From NCBI RefSeq assembly GCF_032062135.1, contig NC_092861.1, forward strand, positions 141,739,956 through 141,803,955: a stretch of DNA of 64,000 nt. Direction: 5' to 3'. Within the stretch, counting starts at the first letter, position 1; every line of letters starts with the position of its first letter. Under the pieces are notes generated by a model. The model made no database searches and was not told the DNA's origin. It worked only from the letters and a program-made list of their open reading frames with translations. The DNA is from Pyxicephalus adspersus (Eukaryota; Chordata; Amphibia; Anura; Pyxicephalidae). Positions 34,173-46,302 of the stretch are shown piece by piece. The position numbers and the translations under genes are program-made.

Positions 34173-35545
34173 GCCTAGTAAAATCCAATGAATAAAAAGT
34201 GTGGGCCAAGGCCAGGGCCAGGATGGGGCAGAAAACGCTAGAAGATGCCGACTGTCCTCCACTAGAAATATAGGCAGGTTCTAGATGACTTTTGCTGCAG
34301 CTTTTAATGTGCAAATCAAAATGAGAAATTTCCATGCAGGAGGGGAGCTTTTACAAGTGTTTAAACTTAATGCATGATATCAGATTGACGTTCCCACAGG
34401 TCTTTGTGTCTGTAGTAAATACTGAGTGCAGGATTACACGCTGATGAATTGTCCCAGAATTTTCTTTATTCACAATATTTTAGGAACACCTAATTTCTAT
34501 TTTGTGATTCTGCAGAACAAGCCCCATTTTGATTATACACACCTTCGATTTTTCAATAAGTAATTATTTTTTATCTCTGACCCACCCCTGCAGCATTTTC
34601 CTTCTTTCTCTATGTGAATGAAAGTACAGTTCTAAGAATAGTCCCAAGGTCCTTGTTTCAATACTGTACACACTGAAAACCATGGGGAAATGTTTAAATT
34701 TACAATAATAGTAAACTAGGAGTAACTTTTGACTTTAGCATAAGGCTTTATTTTCTGGAAAGTACTATCAATTCAATATCAATTCAATTTCAGTTTTCTT
34801 AAAACTTTCCAACATTTTTACTAGTTTGCAATGTTTTTTACATTTCTTTATAAGGAAATGATTCTTGCCAGACCTGAAAATCAACTTTACCTTCCTGCTG
34901 AAAGGACAATATCCTTTAGGATAATATGATGGCAGGCAATAAACCCAGCAGCCGTGAGTGCTGTAAATTGCAGCCATTTATTTGCTTTTGCCTATGGACT
35001 TTAGTACAAAATGATGAAGACGATAATAAAGAGGAAGCTTTTTTTTTTTTTACAATTTGTTGTCAGGAATACGGGTTTATTTTTAGCTTTCTAAAATTGT
35101 ATCTAAATAGAAGGATGAGGACCAATGTTCTTTTTCTGTGACGACAATGTATGTAGAGCTGTATAAGGAACAACTGAGAAGATGTCTGAAGATTTATGTC
35201 ACTGGTTGTCATCTTAACAAGTACACAGGGCATTTACTGCAGCTGCTCTGGCTTTAGCAAATGGACACATACAGTATAATGAACGTTATATGCAGTGATA
35301 TCGTCATAGAATCCAGACTTAATGTACAGGAGGAGATGATGGTCAGAAACATTGGGCGTGCTATAGATTTGGTTGGAGAATGGAGATATACTGCAGAAGA
35401 TGGGATGTGTTACATGACCCTAGATGACAATACTGCTATGATCCTTTAACAAATCAATACTACCTCTTACATCTGACTGTTGTGGTCCAAAAAGTTATTC
35501 TTGTTTGAAAACAGACTAATCACTATTATTCTTCACTGAGACGAA
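34173..35545. other. Intergenic, unrecognised
   Basis: No gene or repeat family identified. A 12-nt poly(T) is at about 35040. Confidence 0.5.
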
Positions 35546-35547
35546 GA

Positions 35548-36379
35548 GCTTGATTTATTAACCTCCCTAGCGGTTCATTTCTTTCCGGTTTTATATGTCT
35601 AAAATCGGTACATTGTTTTTCATAAAAATTTATTTTACAGTATAATATAATAGTATGAGTATAATAAAGTTTGAAACACAAAATCATTTAAAAACAATAA
35701 ATTGAATAAATTAAAAAAAAATCTATATATTAAAAAAAATAATAATACTTTTTTTAAATTAAAAAAATACATATTATACTCATACTAATATATATACCGT
35801 AGAATAAATGTTCTTGAAAACAATGTACTGCTTTTACACATAAAAATCCAATGTATTGCATTCAATACAGTTATTTTGTATTGAATGAAATACAAATGGA
35901 TTTTGAATTTCCCACCCCACCTGGCCGGGGCGTACACACCCACCGACGTCACTGGGAACTTCCCCGGTGACTTATCGGATGCAGAAGCAGGAAGAAGAAA
36001 GAAGACGGAGATTGCAGGGTTGGACGACGCGGGACCCCAGTGGATCAGGTAACCGCTCTATTTACTAACCTTCCATAGGTGTTCCAACCCTGAGTGTGAC
36101 TCGGGGTAACCACTTTTAGCAACTTTTTTCTACCCCGAGTCACACTTGGGGTTACTGCTAGGGAGGTTAAACCTCTTCAAGGCTGGAGAGGATTCACTTT
36201 CATCAGTAAAGCTAGGTCATCCAGCAAACCTGGAATGGATCTGGCCCAAAATTCAAAACATTTGTTAGCAAACAGCAAATGACTTTGGAGAAATTAATTC
36301 CAGGTTGCTGGATGACCTAGCTTCACTGATAAAAGTGTATACTCTCCAGCCTTGGAGAGCTTTATTAAATTAGGCCTGA
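35548..36379 (+). mobile_element. Foldback MITE interrupted by a piggyBac-type MITE
   Basis: The left arm begins TTGATTTATTAA (to 35561) and resumes at 36167 with TTAAACCTCTTCAAGGCTGG. The right arm ends CTCTCCAGCCTTGGAGAGCT then TTTATTAAATTAGGCCTGA. Removing the insertion and one TTAA restores the arm seen in the copies at 47.1 and 61.8 kb. Confidence 0.85.
35562..36166. mobile_element. piggyBac-type MITE, 605 bp
   Basis: TTAA at 35558-35561 and 36167-36170 flanks inverted ends CCTCCCTAGCGGT and ACTGCTAGGGAGG (13 bp, one mismatch). TTAA target duplication indicates piggyBac. The left half is AT-rich and the right half CpG-rich (about 35930-36060). No transposase frame is present. Confidence 0.85.
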
Positions 36380-36506
36380 TGAGTCTGTCTATGATAATTC
36401 TCTCCTCCTCTGGTCTCTATATAAAATACTAGGTTCTAGTATTTATGGAAAGCTCTGTGGCATGCAGGAGATATTACTGTTCTCTAATTGTCTCTGGTCA
36501 GGCTAA

Positions 36507-36816
36507 GGTTATGTACACATTTGCAATTTTTGTCACTGGAAACAATCTTTTATCATTTCAGAAAAAAAGAGTAAAAGATGAATGAACGAGCGCTGTACTG
36601 CGCCATTCAGTTCTATAAAGAAGGGAGGGGGGAGAACAAGCGAGCAGCACACTACTTTACTCTTCTCTATTGACTTGTAAAGCCGCCATTCTCCGTCTCC
36701 TCCATTAAGATGGATCTAGGAACAGCGTTGGGTGACTGCTGTACACATGTTAGATTCACATCTGAGACAAGACCGTTCATTTCGGTTGAAAATCATTTCA
36801 CGTGTGTACATAACCA
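36507..36816. mobile_element. PIF/Harbinger-like MITE, diverged
   Basis: The ends GGTTATGTACACAT and ACGTGTGTACATAACC are inverted. The interior shares the GAACGAGCGCTGTACTG type words of the family but is otherwise different. The target duplication is not clear. Confidence 0.6.
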
Positions 36817-37275
36817 AAGACCTAGTATAAGAAAGCAGATCCACTGCCAACCTATCTGATTAGTATTGAAAGTCCCAACTAAAGGTTAGAAGTTCTAAAA
36901 AACTCTTCACACATATAGGATATTCAGATCATTGTTCCTAGAAATTAGCAGACTTGACATGATCCTTGTGTACTAGTCTGGGGATTGGAGGTAAATTTAT
37001 TCTTCATTAAAATAAATGAGAGGGCATAGATGAATAAGCCCAGTGAAAGCCAACATTTGGATGGCTAGAGCAGTAAGAGAGGTGAATATTTTCAGTAAGG
37101 TCACTTGTTACTGTTGTAACTTTCTAAGTGGGTAAATCCCCTTAAAATACTTACTATATATCTCCCTGCTCCTTAGGGCAGGAAGTTAGGGGAAATCTCT
37201 TGTAATAAAACACAGATAGAAAAGAAAACATATATTAGGACTATCCTATCCAAATATTCCCCAAATCCTCTATAT

Positions 37276-37674
37276 CAGGGGCGGCAAACTTGGCCTTTAG
37301 GCCAGATAGGGCCTAGTTGGTAGTTCATTCCAGCCTAACACCCCTGGCCGAACCGGCCTAGTGCCAGCTGGCAACCCGCGGCTCTTGAGGGTGCTAGGAA
37401 CTACCAGAGCCGGAGTTGCCGGAGCTCCGGTGCCGCCCCCTTACAGTTGCTCCCCTTTTTACAGCGGCCGGCGTTGATACTTCCACCGCCGCGTTAAAAA
37501 GGGAAAGCTCCCTGAAGGGAAATCCCTCTCCTCGGCAATACATACGGAGGAGAGGGATTTCACTTCAGGGGGCATTCCCTGGTGGAGGGCAGAGGCATTA
37601 GGGCGGGTCCGGCCTAGTGTGCTCCCGCTCACCCCATAAATGGCCTAGTGGCCATAAAACTTTGCCGACCCCTG
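37276..37674. mobile_element. hAT MITE with internal hairpin
   Basis: The ends are CAGGGGCGGCAAACTTGGCC and, on the other strand, CAGGGGTCGGCAAAGTT. Flanks CTCTATAT and TTCTAAAT form an imperfect 8-bp duplication (6 of 8). Inside is a perfect 15-bp inverted repeat (37519-37533 and 37547-37561) with a 13-nt loop. Confidence 0.8.
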
Positions 37675-37967
37675 TTCTAAATAAACAGATGCTGGCCTTT
37701 AAATATAGTTTAGGTGTACAGAGGAAAGCTGCAAAAGAACGGAGAAGAAAAAGAAGTTTCGGCATCCCCCGCTGAAGGAAATGATGTATTGCTCTAACCA
37801 ACCTTTGGTCCCAGCATGGCCAAAACTCACGTTTCCTATTTAACCCATTCAATGCACCTTTAATAACACTTCCACTTAACATGGTGTTTTGGAGGCAGGG
37901 GAGGGCTGACTAATAAGATTTGTTGAACACAATGGGAGGGAAAATCCAACATTTGCACAATTACAAA

Positions 37968-38152
37968 AATATGCAGTTAGGTTAATTGGCTGCCCCCAAA
38001 ATTGACCTTAGACCATGTTAAAGACATGGTAGGGACATTAGATTGTGAGCCCCTTTTAGGGACAGCTAGTTAAATCACTATGGACTTTGTACAGCACTGT
38101 ATAATATGTTGGCGCTATATAAAATCTGTGTAATAATATTATTTAATTTTGA
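37968..38152 (+). mobile_element. SINE family A, 3' half
   Basis: It runs from AAATATGCAGTTAGGTTAAT, through GACATTAGATTGTGAGCCCC, to TTGGCGCTATATAAAATCTG and an AAT tail. The tRNA head is absent. Confidence 0.85.
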
Positions 38153-38641
38153 GAATGAAATTGCCATTTCGTGTGTAACACACACCAGCCTGCTCTGCTT
38201 CTACAGCTGCCAATTCTCCAAAAGAAGGAGACCGCCAGCCATTCTGCCATTCTGCAATTTACTACAGCATAACTACTTTTTATTTATGGAACCCGGAGTG
38301 GGAAAACAATAAAGCAGTGTCATGGTTATTAATACATCAAAAAATGTATTTTTTAAACACAACCAGTGTGCCTACCCGATTTTGATTTGGAATCAGCCTT
38401 TTCCAGTCTACTGTACAGCAGAACTCAGACTAGGAGAGAAGGACAAGCACAAGGAGCCAACATTTGTGGTGTAGTAGTATTGTGCTAACAAGGAAAATGC
38501 TAATGGAAAGGAGAACAGATGAGCTCAGTGATCCACTCTTTTCCTTTCTATTCGCAGATTGGGGAATGGACAAGACCTGTAAGTGTTATTGAGCTTCAGC
38601 ATAGAAGGTCTCCTGTCCTGTTCTCTCTGTTCCATCAAACG

Positions 38642-38868
38642 AAAAGTAAGTACACCCCAAGAACTTTCTCTCTCACCATATGAAAAAGTAGGTACACCCC
38701 AGGAACTTCTTTAACATGTTTGAAGAAGCAAACATTAGATCTTCATTCAAAAAGTAAGTACATCCCAATACCTTTCTCTCATTTACCATATGAAAAGTAA
38801 GTTTGCCCCAAGGAACTTTTTCAAAATGTTTGAAGAAGCAAACATTAAATCTTCATTGTAAAGATAGT
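38642..38868 (+). repeat. Tandem dimer of about 111 bp, Tc1-associated
   Basis: AAAAGTAAGTACACCCCAAG recurs as variants at 38642, 38682, 38749 and 38794, and AAGAAGCAAACATTA plus TCTTCATT occurs twice. AAGTAAGTACACCCC resembles Tc1-type element ends in fish and frogs, and a Tc1 fossil follows at 39.4 kb. Confidence 0.75.
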
Positions 38869-39080
38869 ATAAATCGATAACTGAAAAAAATTAAACATAA
38901 ATGGTGAAGTGACGTACTCATTCTCACAATCTAATTTAATAAAAAGGATACAGATATATTATGTGAAAAAAGTAAACTGTTATGTTTATCACCATTTCAA
39001 ACTCATAAAGTTAAAATCAGCAATTCCAGATTAGGAGACAATTATTAGAACCTCCTTAAGTCGTATACTGGTGGAATTAA

Positions 39081-39408
39081 AATGGAACTAAACCTAAAAT
39101 GAAACAAATTGCAATTAGGCAGGTCCTTTAGTGCAAATGGGAAATCATCATCCTTTTTCTTCTTTCTTCTTTCCTTCATGATTTCAATCTATGGCCAACT
39201 TGATGAATTGGGTGGTGATGGCTGCAGGGAAGTTGATTCAGTCTTGGGTATCCAGGCTTCCTACACTGAATTGCGCATGTGCAGATTTTTGACAGGAAAG
39301 CACAGCAATCATGTAGGTAAGAACGTCTATCATAGAAAAGACATTGCCTGCCCTTTTTGCAATAAAGCCCTGTCTTATCTCAAAAGTTGAAAGTGGATCT
39401 TCAGCTTT
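39081..39408 (+). mobile_element. piggyBac-type MITE, degenerate copy
   Basis: TTAA at 39077-39080 is followed by AATGGAACTAAACCTAAAAT, similar to the family at 9.2 kb. The right end (CAGCTTTATT) is poorly preserved. Confidence 0.4.
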
Positions 39409-39440
39409 ATTTGATTTTTCTATGCTATTGCTGAGTGTTG

Positions 39441-39875
39441 TGCTATCACATCAAGATCAAAGGAGCTCTCCGAGGCTCTCAGAATAAAGGTTGTGGATGT
39501 CTATGAGTTTGGTAAAGGATTTAAAAAGGTCACCAAATTCTGTGAATTCAGGTTTTACAATGAAAGGTAAAAAGCTACAAGTGGTGTACATATCAAATTA
39601 TTTCTAACTTATCCAGGACTGGCTGGTCCAGAAAATTTAGGTCAAAGGCTGGCAAAGTCTAGTGATAAGAAATTAGATTTGGACATAATTTATGCAACAG
39701 TTGAAGTGCATTCATCTACAAAAAAAGGAAAAAAAAAATAGAAAATGTTTCAGCAATTAAAACTGCATGAAAGGTGTGCCAGGAAAAATCCTTTACTGTC
39801 TAAAGGAACATAAACGCTATGGCCAGGCCTTCTGAAACAATGTGCTTTGGACTGATGAATCACAGTGTTGTTTAG
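39441..39875 (+). pseudogene. Second Tc1-like transposase fossil
   Basis: One frame reads SKELSEALRIKVVDVYEFGK then GFKKVTKFCEF, matching the N-terminal helix-turn-helix start of Tc1 transposases (KELSExxRxKIVxxHxxGKG). Near 39848 another frame reads NNVLWTDESQ, the strand with a DDE Asp, here preserved. Frameshifts, stops (from 39560) and poly(A) interruptions make it non-coding. It is a different lineage from the 18.6-kb copy. Confidence 0.75.
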
Positions 39876-40238
39876 ATCTGTGCTAATTGACTGCATTCTA
39901 TTGCCATATTTTGGTTGTGACTTATATTCATTTATTATGATTGCTTTTTTATTATATTTGTACTACCTCTTTTTGCATACTGTAATCCTGTTACACAAAT
40001 AAGTGTTCAATAAAACCTGTTAAAAAACAAGTTGTTTGTGCATAGTAACAGTAGATGTATTTGGTGTAAACTAAAGACAGAATTTAAGTTTCAAAAACTG
40101 CCATACCAACTGTGAAGCATGGTGATGTATGTTAAACTTTAGAATTGCTTTCCTGCTGCAGGGCACAGGCATCTAGTCAACCATGAACTCTCATTATCAC
40201 AGCGTTCTTCATGAGAATATATGAGTGTCTGTCTAAAC

Positions 40239-40522
40239 CATTGTTTCTAAACCAGGGTTCCACAGAACCCCCAAGGTTCCTCCAAATGTCACTTGAGCCA
40301 TAAGCAGTTTGTATCTCTCTACAGCTGACACCAAGGATCTTTTTGGCTATCTGTAAGGGTGACATTCTTCCAATTGGCCAGCGATGTGAAGGCATTTCTT
40401 CCACTGACCTCCACACTAATATAATGTGGGCTGTGGATAAATTAAATATAGAAGGGGTTCTCTGAAGACCTAAAAATTATATCTCAAGGGTTCCCTCCTG
40501 TTAAAAAGGTTGAGAAAGGCTT
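40239..40522 (+). mobile_element. hAT-type MITE (AACCAGGGTT ends)
   Basis: The left end is CATTGTTTCTAAACCAGGGT and the right end is AAAAAGGTTGAGAAAGGC, inverted to each other over AACC/GGTT. It shares CCACTGACCTCCACACTAAT with the copy at 33.9 kb. Confidence 0.7.
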
Positions 40523-40859
40523 ATCTAAATGTTGAAACCAAAACATTATTCCTTTACCACATATCCACCATATACTGTAATTTATTTTGTTTCATTTTCC
40601 TGTTGTACTTGCAAGCCTGTTTATTTTGTTGCACACTATTGTATGTTTGTACAATGTGGTTAAGAAATTATCCCAGTGCTGGGCGTGTGAATCCTGTGTG
40701 TTACAAAGTCCTCCCATCCTAGTGCAAGTTTTCCTGTCCTATTATACTCCAATGCTTTTGGTGGACACGAGCCATGGACAACAAATTTATATGGCACACT
40801 GTCACAGAACACTCAAACATTTGAACTTTCAAGTCCCAAGCAGACAGTTCTAAAGGGAT

Positions 40860-41530
40860 ATTTTACTGAGTTTTGCTGCTTGTGCTGGGCACTGGAAATA
40901 TTTTTATTTTTTTTTAAATTCGAGGAATACTGCTGCTGAAATGTGTTAGATACTTAATTTGTACACAGAGTCATGAATAATTATTGTATCTTGCTATAGT
41001 GTATTCTGCAAACTTCTCTGGAAATATGTCTCTTTTTTATGCACTGTATGTACTGTGCTGAAATGGTGTCAGCTCTTTAACTTTCTTTTTACTGATTGCT
41101 TTACCACTTTGCAAATTTCTCTTGAAAAGTTTCCCTTTTCTTTATACACTAATGAGTCTAGAGTGACCCATTTTTTCATCTGTGCTGGAATAGTGTCAAT
41201 TCTTTTAACTGACTTAACTGTTTTACTTTGGTATGGTCCATGTTGCAAGCTTCTCCAGAATGGTATTCCTTTAAGCTCTGGAGTAATAAATGGGACTTGG
41301 TATGATCCATTTTTTAAACTCTGCTTGAGTGTCCCTCCATTTTATTGTGATGTTATTTTTACTAACTTTTTCTTTGAATGGCTTACTTTGCCAACTTTTT
41401 GTAACTCTTGTTGTAAACCAATTTCTAGTTATAATACTCTGAAGTGTGGACTTACTTTTCTAATTTTGTATGATCGACTTGGCGAACATCTCTGGGATGG
41501 AGTCAGTGGGAGAAAAACCTCGTAGGTTTG
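40860..41530. repeat. Degenerate tandem repeat (about 120-150 bp units)
   Basis: Related segments recur: TGTGCTGAAATGGTGTCAGC, TGTGCTGGAATAGTGTCAAT, CACTTTGCAAATTTCTCTTG and CATGTTGCAAGCTTCTCCAG. The 156-codon open frame at 41055-41525 lies in this repeat. Confidence 0.55.
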
Positions 41531-42760
41531 TGGCCAGTGGGAAAAAACTCCTTCTTTACAATGGTGGCTATATTTTACCATTATAAATAAATAAATAAAT
41601 AAAAATATAATTTGACTTATGCAGTTGGCCAAGAGGTGTTGGCCCCAAAACAAATGTAGGCTTAATCAAATGAGAGGTCAATCAGCCACAGTTCAAGGAT
41701 TCATTAGCATCTTGCAGAGGAACCCTGGGGTTGCACAGAACCTTGGTTTGGAATGGCTAGTCTACAGAAAGTGAATGGTATGGCCATGGCCAATTGATAA
41801 GCTGTTTTTCCATCAGTAGTTGACAACTTTTAATAGCCTGGAGGATTCTCTGAGCAATTCAGACCCTTTTCTTGTAATGATTTTATTCCATGAGGCACAC
41901 TCCATGTATAACAGCTCAAAAAGATTTCCTGCATCCAAACCAAGTTGAACTTTAATTGTAACGTCCCTTTAATTATCGTTGGAGCCAAGTCTTTCATACA
42001 GCTGTATCTCAGGCATAGAAAAGCAGATTCAAAGTAATAATTAGGAGTGTTTGACATTTAGATAAGAGGAAAGCAGCTGGCCTACACAAGGCCACATTAC
42101 TCATTCATCTTTACTGATAACTAATGTGTTACTGAACACTGTAATTTGTTTATGGAAGCATTGCAGCAAAGCTCTAATGAGGCCGATATAGATCCGGAGT
42201 ATCAAATGCGCTCTAGACGAGCACAAATGTGACCATATTCCCCAGCAACAAGAATATGCTAACAGGCTAACATTCTAAATCTTTGGTCAATTGCAGGCTA
42301 ATGAAGGTAAAATATGGTGTATTTACTGTGTGAATAAGTTATGCTTGCTGGAAATTAATGCTTTATATATCTTATATACATAGCATACCATATTTTGGGT
42401 TTGTTTTTCTTATATAGTTATAATAGGTATAGTTATATAGTTTTATTTGTTCCTTCACTTGCTATATGAGAGGCTTATTTATTATTTATGGATAATTTGC
42501 CTTAATGGGTGGGCTACCCTAGGCAGACTGCATTACATGATAATGTCCAGATGTTATGTTGAGCCCTTATACTCAAAATCAATAAATCTATTGAATGAAA
42601 GGGGCAGGCCATGGACAGTCATGGTAAGGAAAGTGCTAGATGATGCTGAAGGCTCTGTCTGACTTGCTGCAGCTTCTATTTTACACTGCAATGTGCAGTG
42701 AAACCAGATTAAGCAATTTCAGTAGAGGACTAGAGTCTATACAACTGTGCAAGACTGAAT
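41531..42760. other. Intergenic, possible conserved non-coding DNA
   Basis: A scrap of the AACCAGGGTT hAT family lies at 41705-41760. The stretch 42090-42300 is repeat-free and of mixed composition. No gene was identified. Confidence 0.45.
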
Positions 42761-42764
42761 GTAA

Positions 42765-43088
42765 AGCTACGTACACACATCCAATGGTTCTTGCCCGATA
42801 ATTGTCTCAGGGCCGATATCGGGCTAGAATCTGGCGTCTGTACAGCGCCAGTCGTCCATCGTCCTAACAACCGTCCTGGCAGATCCACGGACGACTAACG
42901 ATCCTAATGCAAGGAAAGAGAGAGAGCTTGCAGCAGGGTGCCGCTCCGTCGTTTTTCCCCTCCCCTTTCCATTGAACAGAATGGTGCTGTATGTACAGCA
43001 CTTGTTCATGCATCGTGCAATAATTGTCGTTGGAAAGGAACGTGAGAGATCCTTTCCAACGACTATTATTGCACATGTGTATACAGCT
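42765..43088. mobile_element. PIF/Harbinger-type MITE, 324 bp
   Basis: TAA at 42762-42764 and 43089-43091 flanks the ends AGCTACGTACACACAT and ATGTGTATACAGCT. Family words are GGTGCCGCTCCGTCG and CGTTGGAAAGGA. It has no coding capacity. Confidence 0.85.
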
Positions 43089-43305
43089 TAAGGCTGGAGT
43101 TCAGCTTGAATTCAACTTGGCATAAGTTATGACCCTCATGTACATGCCATTCATAGGACCCAGGGGGTTCACCAGAATCTGCAAAAGAATGAATTCTTTA
43201 CTTGCATGCATCCCAGATTGTTACTACTCTGTTACTTCCTTTCCCCTTTTATTATTATGATGTTTAAATAAAACTTTTCGGACTTCATGACATACCTTTT
43301 TTTAA

Positions 43306-43447
43306 TATTATAATGAATAAACGGGATTTATATAGCACCAACATATTAAGCAGCACTGTACAATAAATAGGAGTTGCAAATGACAGACAAATGCAAACAA
43401 TGAAACCGGAGGAAAAGATCCTGCTCAGAAGCTTACAATCTAAGAGA
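43306..43447 (-). repeat. Repeat family B
   Basis: It runs from GGATTTATATAGCACCAACA, through AATAGGAGTTGCAAATGACA, to AGCTTACAATCTAAGAGACC. Confidence 0.85.
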
Positions 43448-44217
43448 CCTTATTTTAGACCCACCCGCATCTTCATTTGGTAAATTGACTTGCCAGGTGC
43501 TGGACATAGCTTTGTTACACAGAAACCTATAATAATGTCCACATGTGATGTTGAGTCTCCATGGCCATAAGAACTGAAAGCCAATGGATAAAAAGGCTGG
43601 GCAATAATAATAATACAATATTCTGTACTTTTGTCACTTGACATTTATAGACATGTAATGTAAAAATTAAATCAAAACCCAATTCTGTTACAATCCTCAT
43701 TTTGATCATCACGAGGGGCTAGTTTTAATTTTGGTCTCCAGCTTGATAGAATATTTATGTCTCTTGCATAAGCTAAACAAAATTTTACACCAAGCTTACT
43801 CAAGCGTGCCCCAAAATGCTCTTTAAAACAGACCTGAGTGTTTTCCTACATCATATAATCAGCAAGTCTTTAGTGTGTGTAATAGAGAAAACCACAGATG
43901 AGCTGGGGGTTATTAATGAAGAAGATCTATTAACGACTTACAGTTACTGACAGAGATAATTAGGTATCAACGTGTAATTTCCTGATGATAAATTATTCTC
44001 TTTAATCTCAGTGTGGTATTTATCAAATAATAATGGGAATTTTACTCAGCTGTTTGTTTGTTTTAAAGGTGTATTTGTCAAAGAAATCATCCTTGCATAT
44101 GACCGCACAAATTAGTTGCATAGATGGAAAAGATAAACACCCTCCATGTTACTCTAGTCTGGAATGGGTGGTAGAATGAAGGCCAGATGAGGACATTACA
44201 ATTGTCATAGTTCTCTT
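43448..44217. other. Intergenic, possible conserved non-coding DNA
   Basis: No gene. The stretch 43860-44070 is repeat-free with many TTATTAAT and GATAATTA words and may be a conserved element. Confidence 0.4.
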
Positions 44218-44218
44218 A

Positions 44219-44293
44219 CTATTATCATTAATATTAAACAGGATTTATATAGCGCCAACATATTACACAGTGCTGTACATTAAAGTGTTGGAT
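44219..44293 (-). repeat. Repeat family B, short tail fragment
   Basis: ATTAAACAGGATTTATATAG and CGCCAACATATTACACAGTG only. Confidence 0.8.
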
Positions 44294-45302
44294 GATGCTG
44301 GACAGGTAATGAGATGGGCTATATCAGACTTACAGCTTCTAATGCATCCTGTAAGAGGCTCACCATGTGCAGTGAAATCAAAGCAAGCAATATGAATACA
44401 GGACAGCAGTCCTTACAGCAATGTAAGGCTAAAGTTCAGTTTGAATTTAACTTTGGCAAAAGTTAAGACCTCAATGTACAACCTGGGCTTAGCATTATTA
44501 CAGTTGTACCCTGACATTGTGTAAGTTTCTGTAATTTGCTTTGTATATGGTATATATTTATATTATTTTTTTTTCTGTACCATTTATTGGCAATTGTCAG
44601 CTTTATTTTACTGTGCTGTATACAGTTCAGCCTATTTGTATCACAGATTTATTTCTATTTCTAGTAGTTTTCCCATTGGAATAGATGGAAAGGTCACTTG
44701 CTGGGTCTCATTCTGTTCCCAGACAAATCTCGGTGGCTCATCTACAATAAAGGCTGTGTTCTGCCATGTTGCTCGCCGACTCACACTGCTGTATCTGCCA
44801 GGCACAGTCTCATCAAGCCTGGATGCTATTTTAATCCTTACATGAGTCAGTCCCTAATTTACAGCATAAAGAAGGGTTATTTTTAATTCCAGAAAAGACA
44901 TTTTCTGAATTTGTACAGTCTAAAGCTATAGAGATGATAATGCACAATGATTATAGTCAGACAAATATAGTAATTTGGTACATTGGGTTTTGTCATTGAG
45001 ATTCCAGGACCAATAAGAAATAGAAATTTTATACTTTTGTTCAATGTACAGGAACTTACAAGTACACTGAAATTTTGGCAAAATCAACAGGTATCAAGAG
45101 GTATTTGTCAGGGCTTGCAATAGAAAACTGATCACCGTCACATTTGAGGATTGGTAAGGAAAATTTTGTACATGAGTCAATAAATCCTTAAAACTTATTT
45201 GCAAGCTCCAATAATATAACAATATCTCTCGATGTGATCTGTTTCTCTCGTGGCATGGCAGTGACCTCCACGGTACCGTGTTATGCATAAAAGTTGGGTA
45301 TT
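44294..45302. other. Intergenic, unrecognised
   Basis: No gene. Overlapping short frames at 44594-44886 have no family resemblance. Confidence 0.5.
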
Positions 45303-45372
45303 AATATTGTTAATAAACTGTATTTATAAAGCGCCAACATATTACACAGTGCTGTACAATAAATAGGGGATG
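45303..45372 (-). repeat. Repeat family B, short tail fragment
   Basis: GTTAATAAACTGTATTTATA then AGCGCCAACATATTACACAG. Confidence 0.8.
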
Positions 45373-45861
45373 CTTCATTCTATATATAAAGGATGTGGCT
45401 ATATATTTCCCAGATAACCATAAAATTGTGAGTAATTGGGACTGGAAGCACAAAAAGGCTCTGATGTGAAATATTCCCTTACATGCACCTTACTGTTCTT
45501 TCTTCATCCTGCTGTAATGTGTGAATGTCTGCTGATTGTGCGCTGCAGATTAATTTGTAGTACTGGAGCTGAGTTAAATTAAATGAGGAAAAAAATCCAG
45601 GTCATTGGCCGGTAAAAAAAAAAAAAATTGACTCCCGGCAATTTTGCTCCTCCATAAATAGCACAGTCACATGGAATGAATGTAAGATCGGCAAAGATTC
45701 AACAACGTGGACTGCCATTAAAAACAATGAAGACAAGGAAGGCTCACAGAGCGTGAAGAATCTCAATGTGATTTTCATTCAATGTGTAAAGGAAGATTTA
45801 TATCATACAAAAGGAAAATCCATCTGTGGATAAAAAAAAAGATAATACAGATACATAAATA

Positions 45862-45863
45862 GA

Positions 45864-45920
<57 letters not shown>

Positions 45921-45958
45921 GGGATAGATAGATATATAGATAGAAAGGTAGATAGATG

Positions 45959-45996
<38 letters not shown>

Positions 45997-46002
45997 GGGA
46001 TG

Positions 46003-46036
<34 letters not shown>

Positions 46037-46231
46037 GGGATGGATAGATAGATAGATAAAGGATAGATAGATAAAGAATAGATAGATAGATAGATAGATA
46101 AAGGATAGATAGATAGATAGATAGATAGATAGAGGGATGGATAGATAATGCATAGATAGAAAGATAGATAGATAGGTAGAAAGGTAGATAGATGGATAGA
46201 TAGATAGATAATGGATAGGTAGATAGATAGG

Positions 46232-46262
<31 letters not shown>

Positions 46263-46264
46263 AG

Positions 46265-46302
<38 letters not shown>

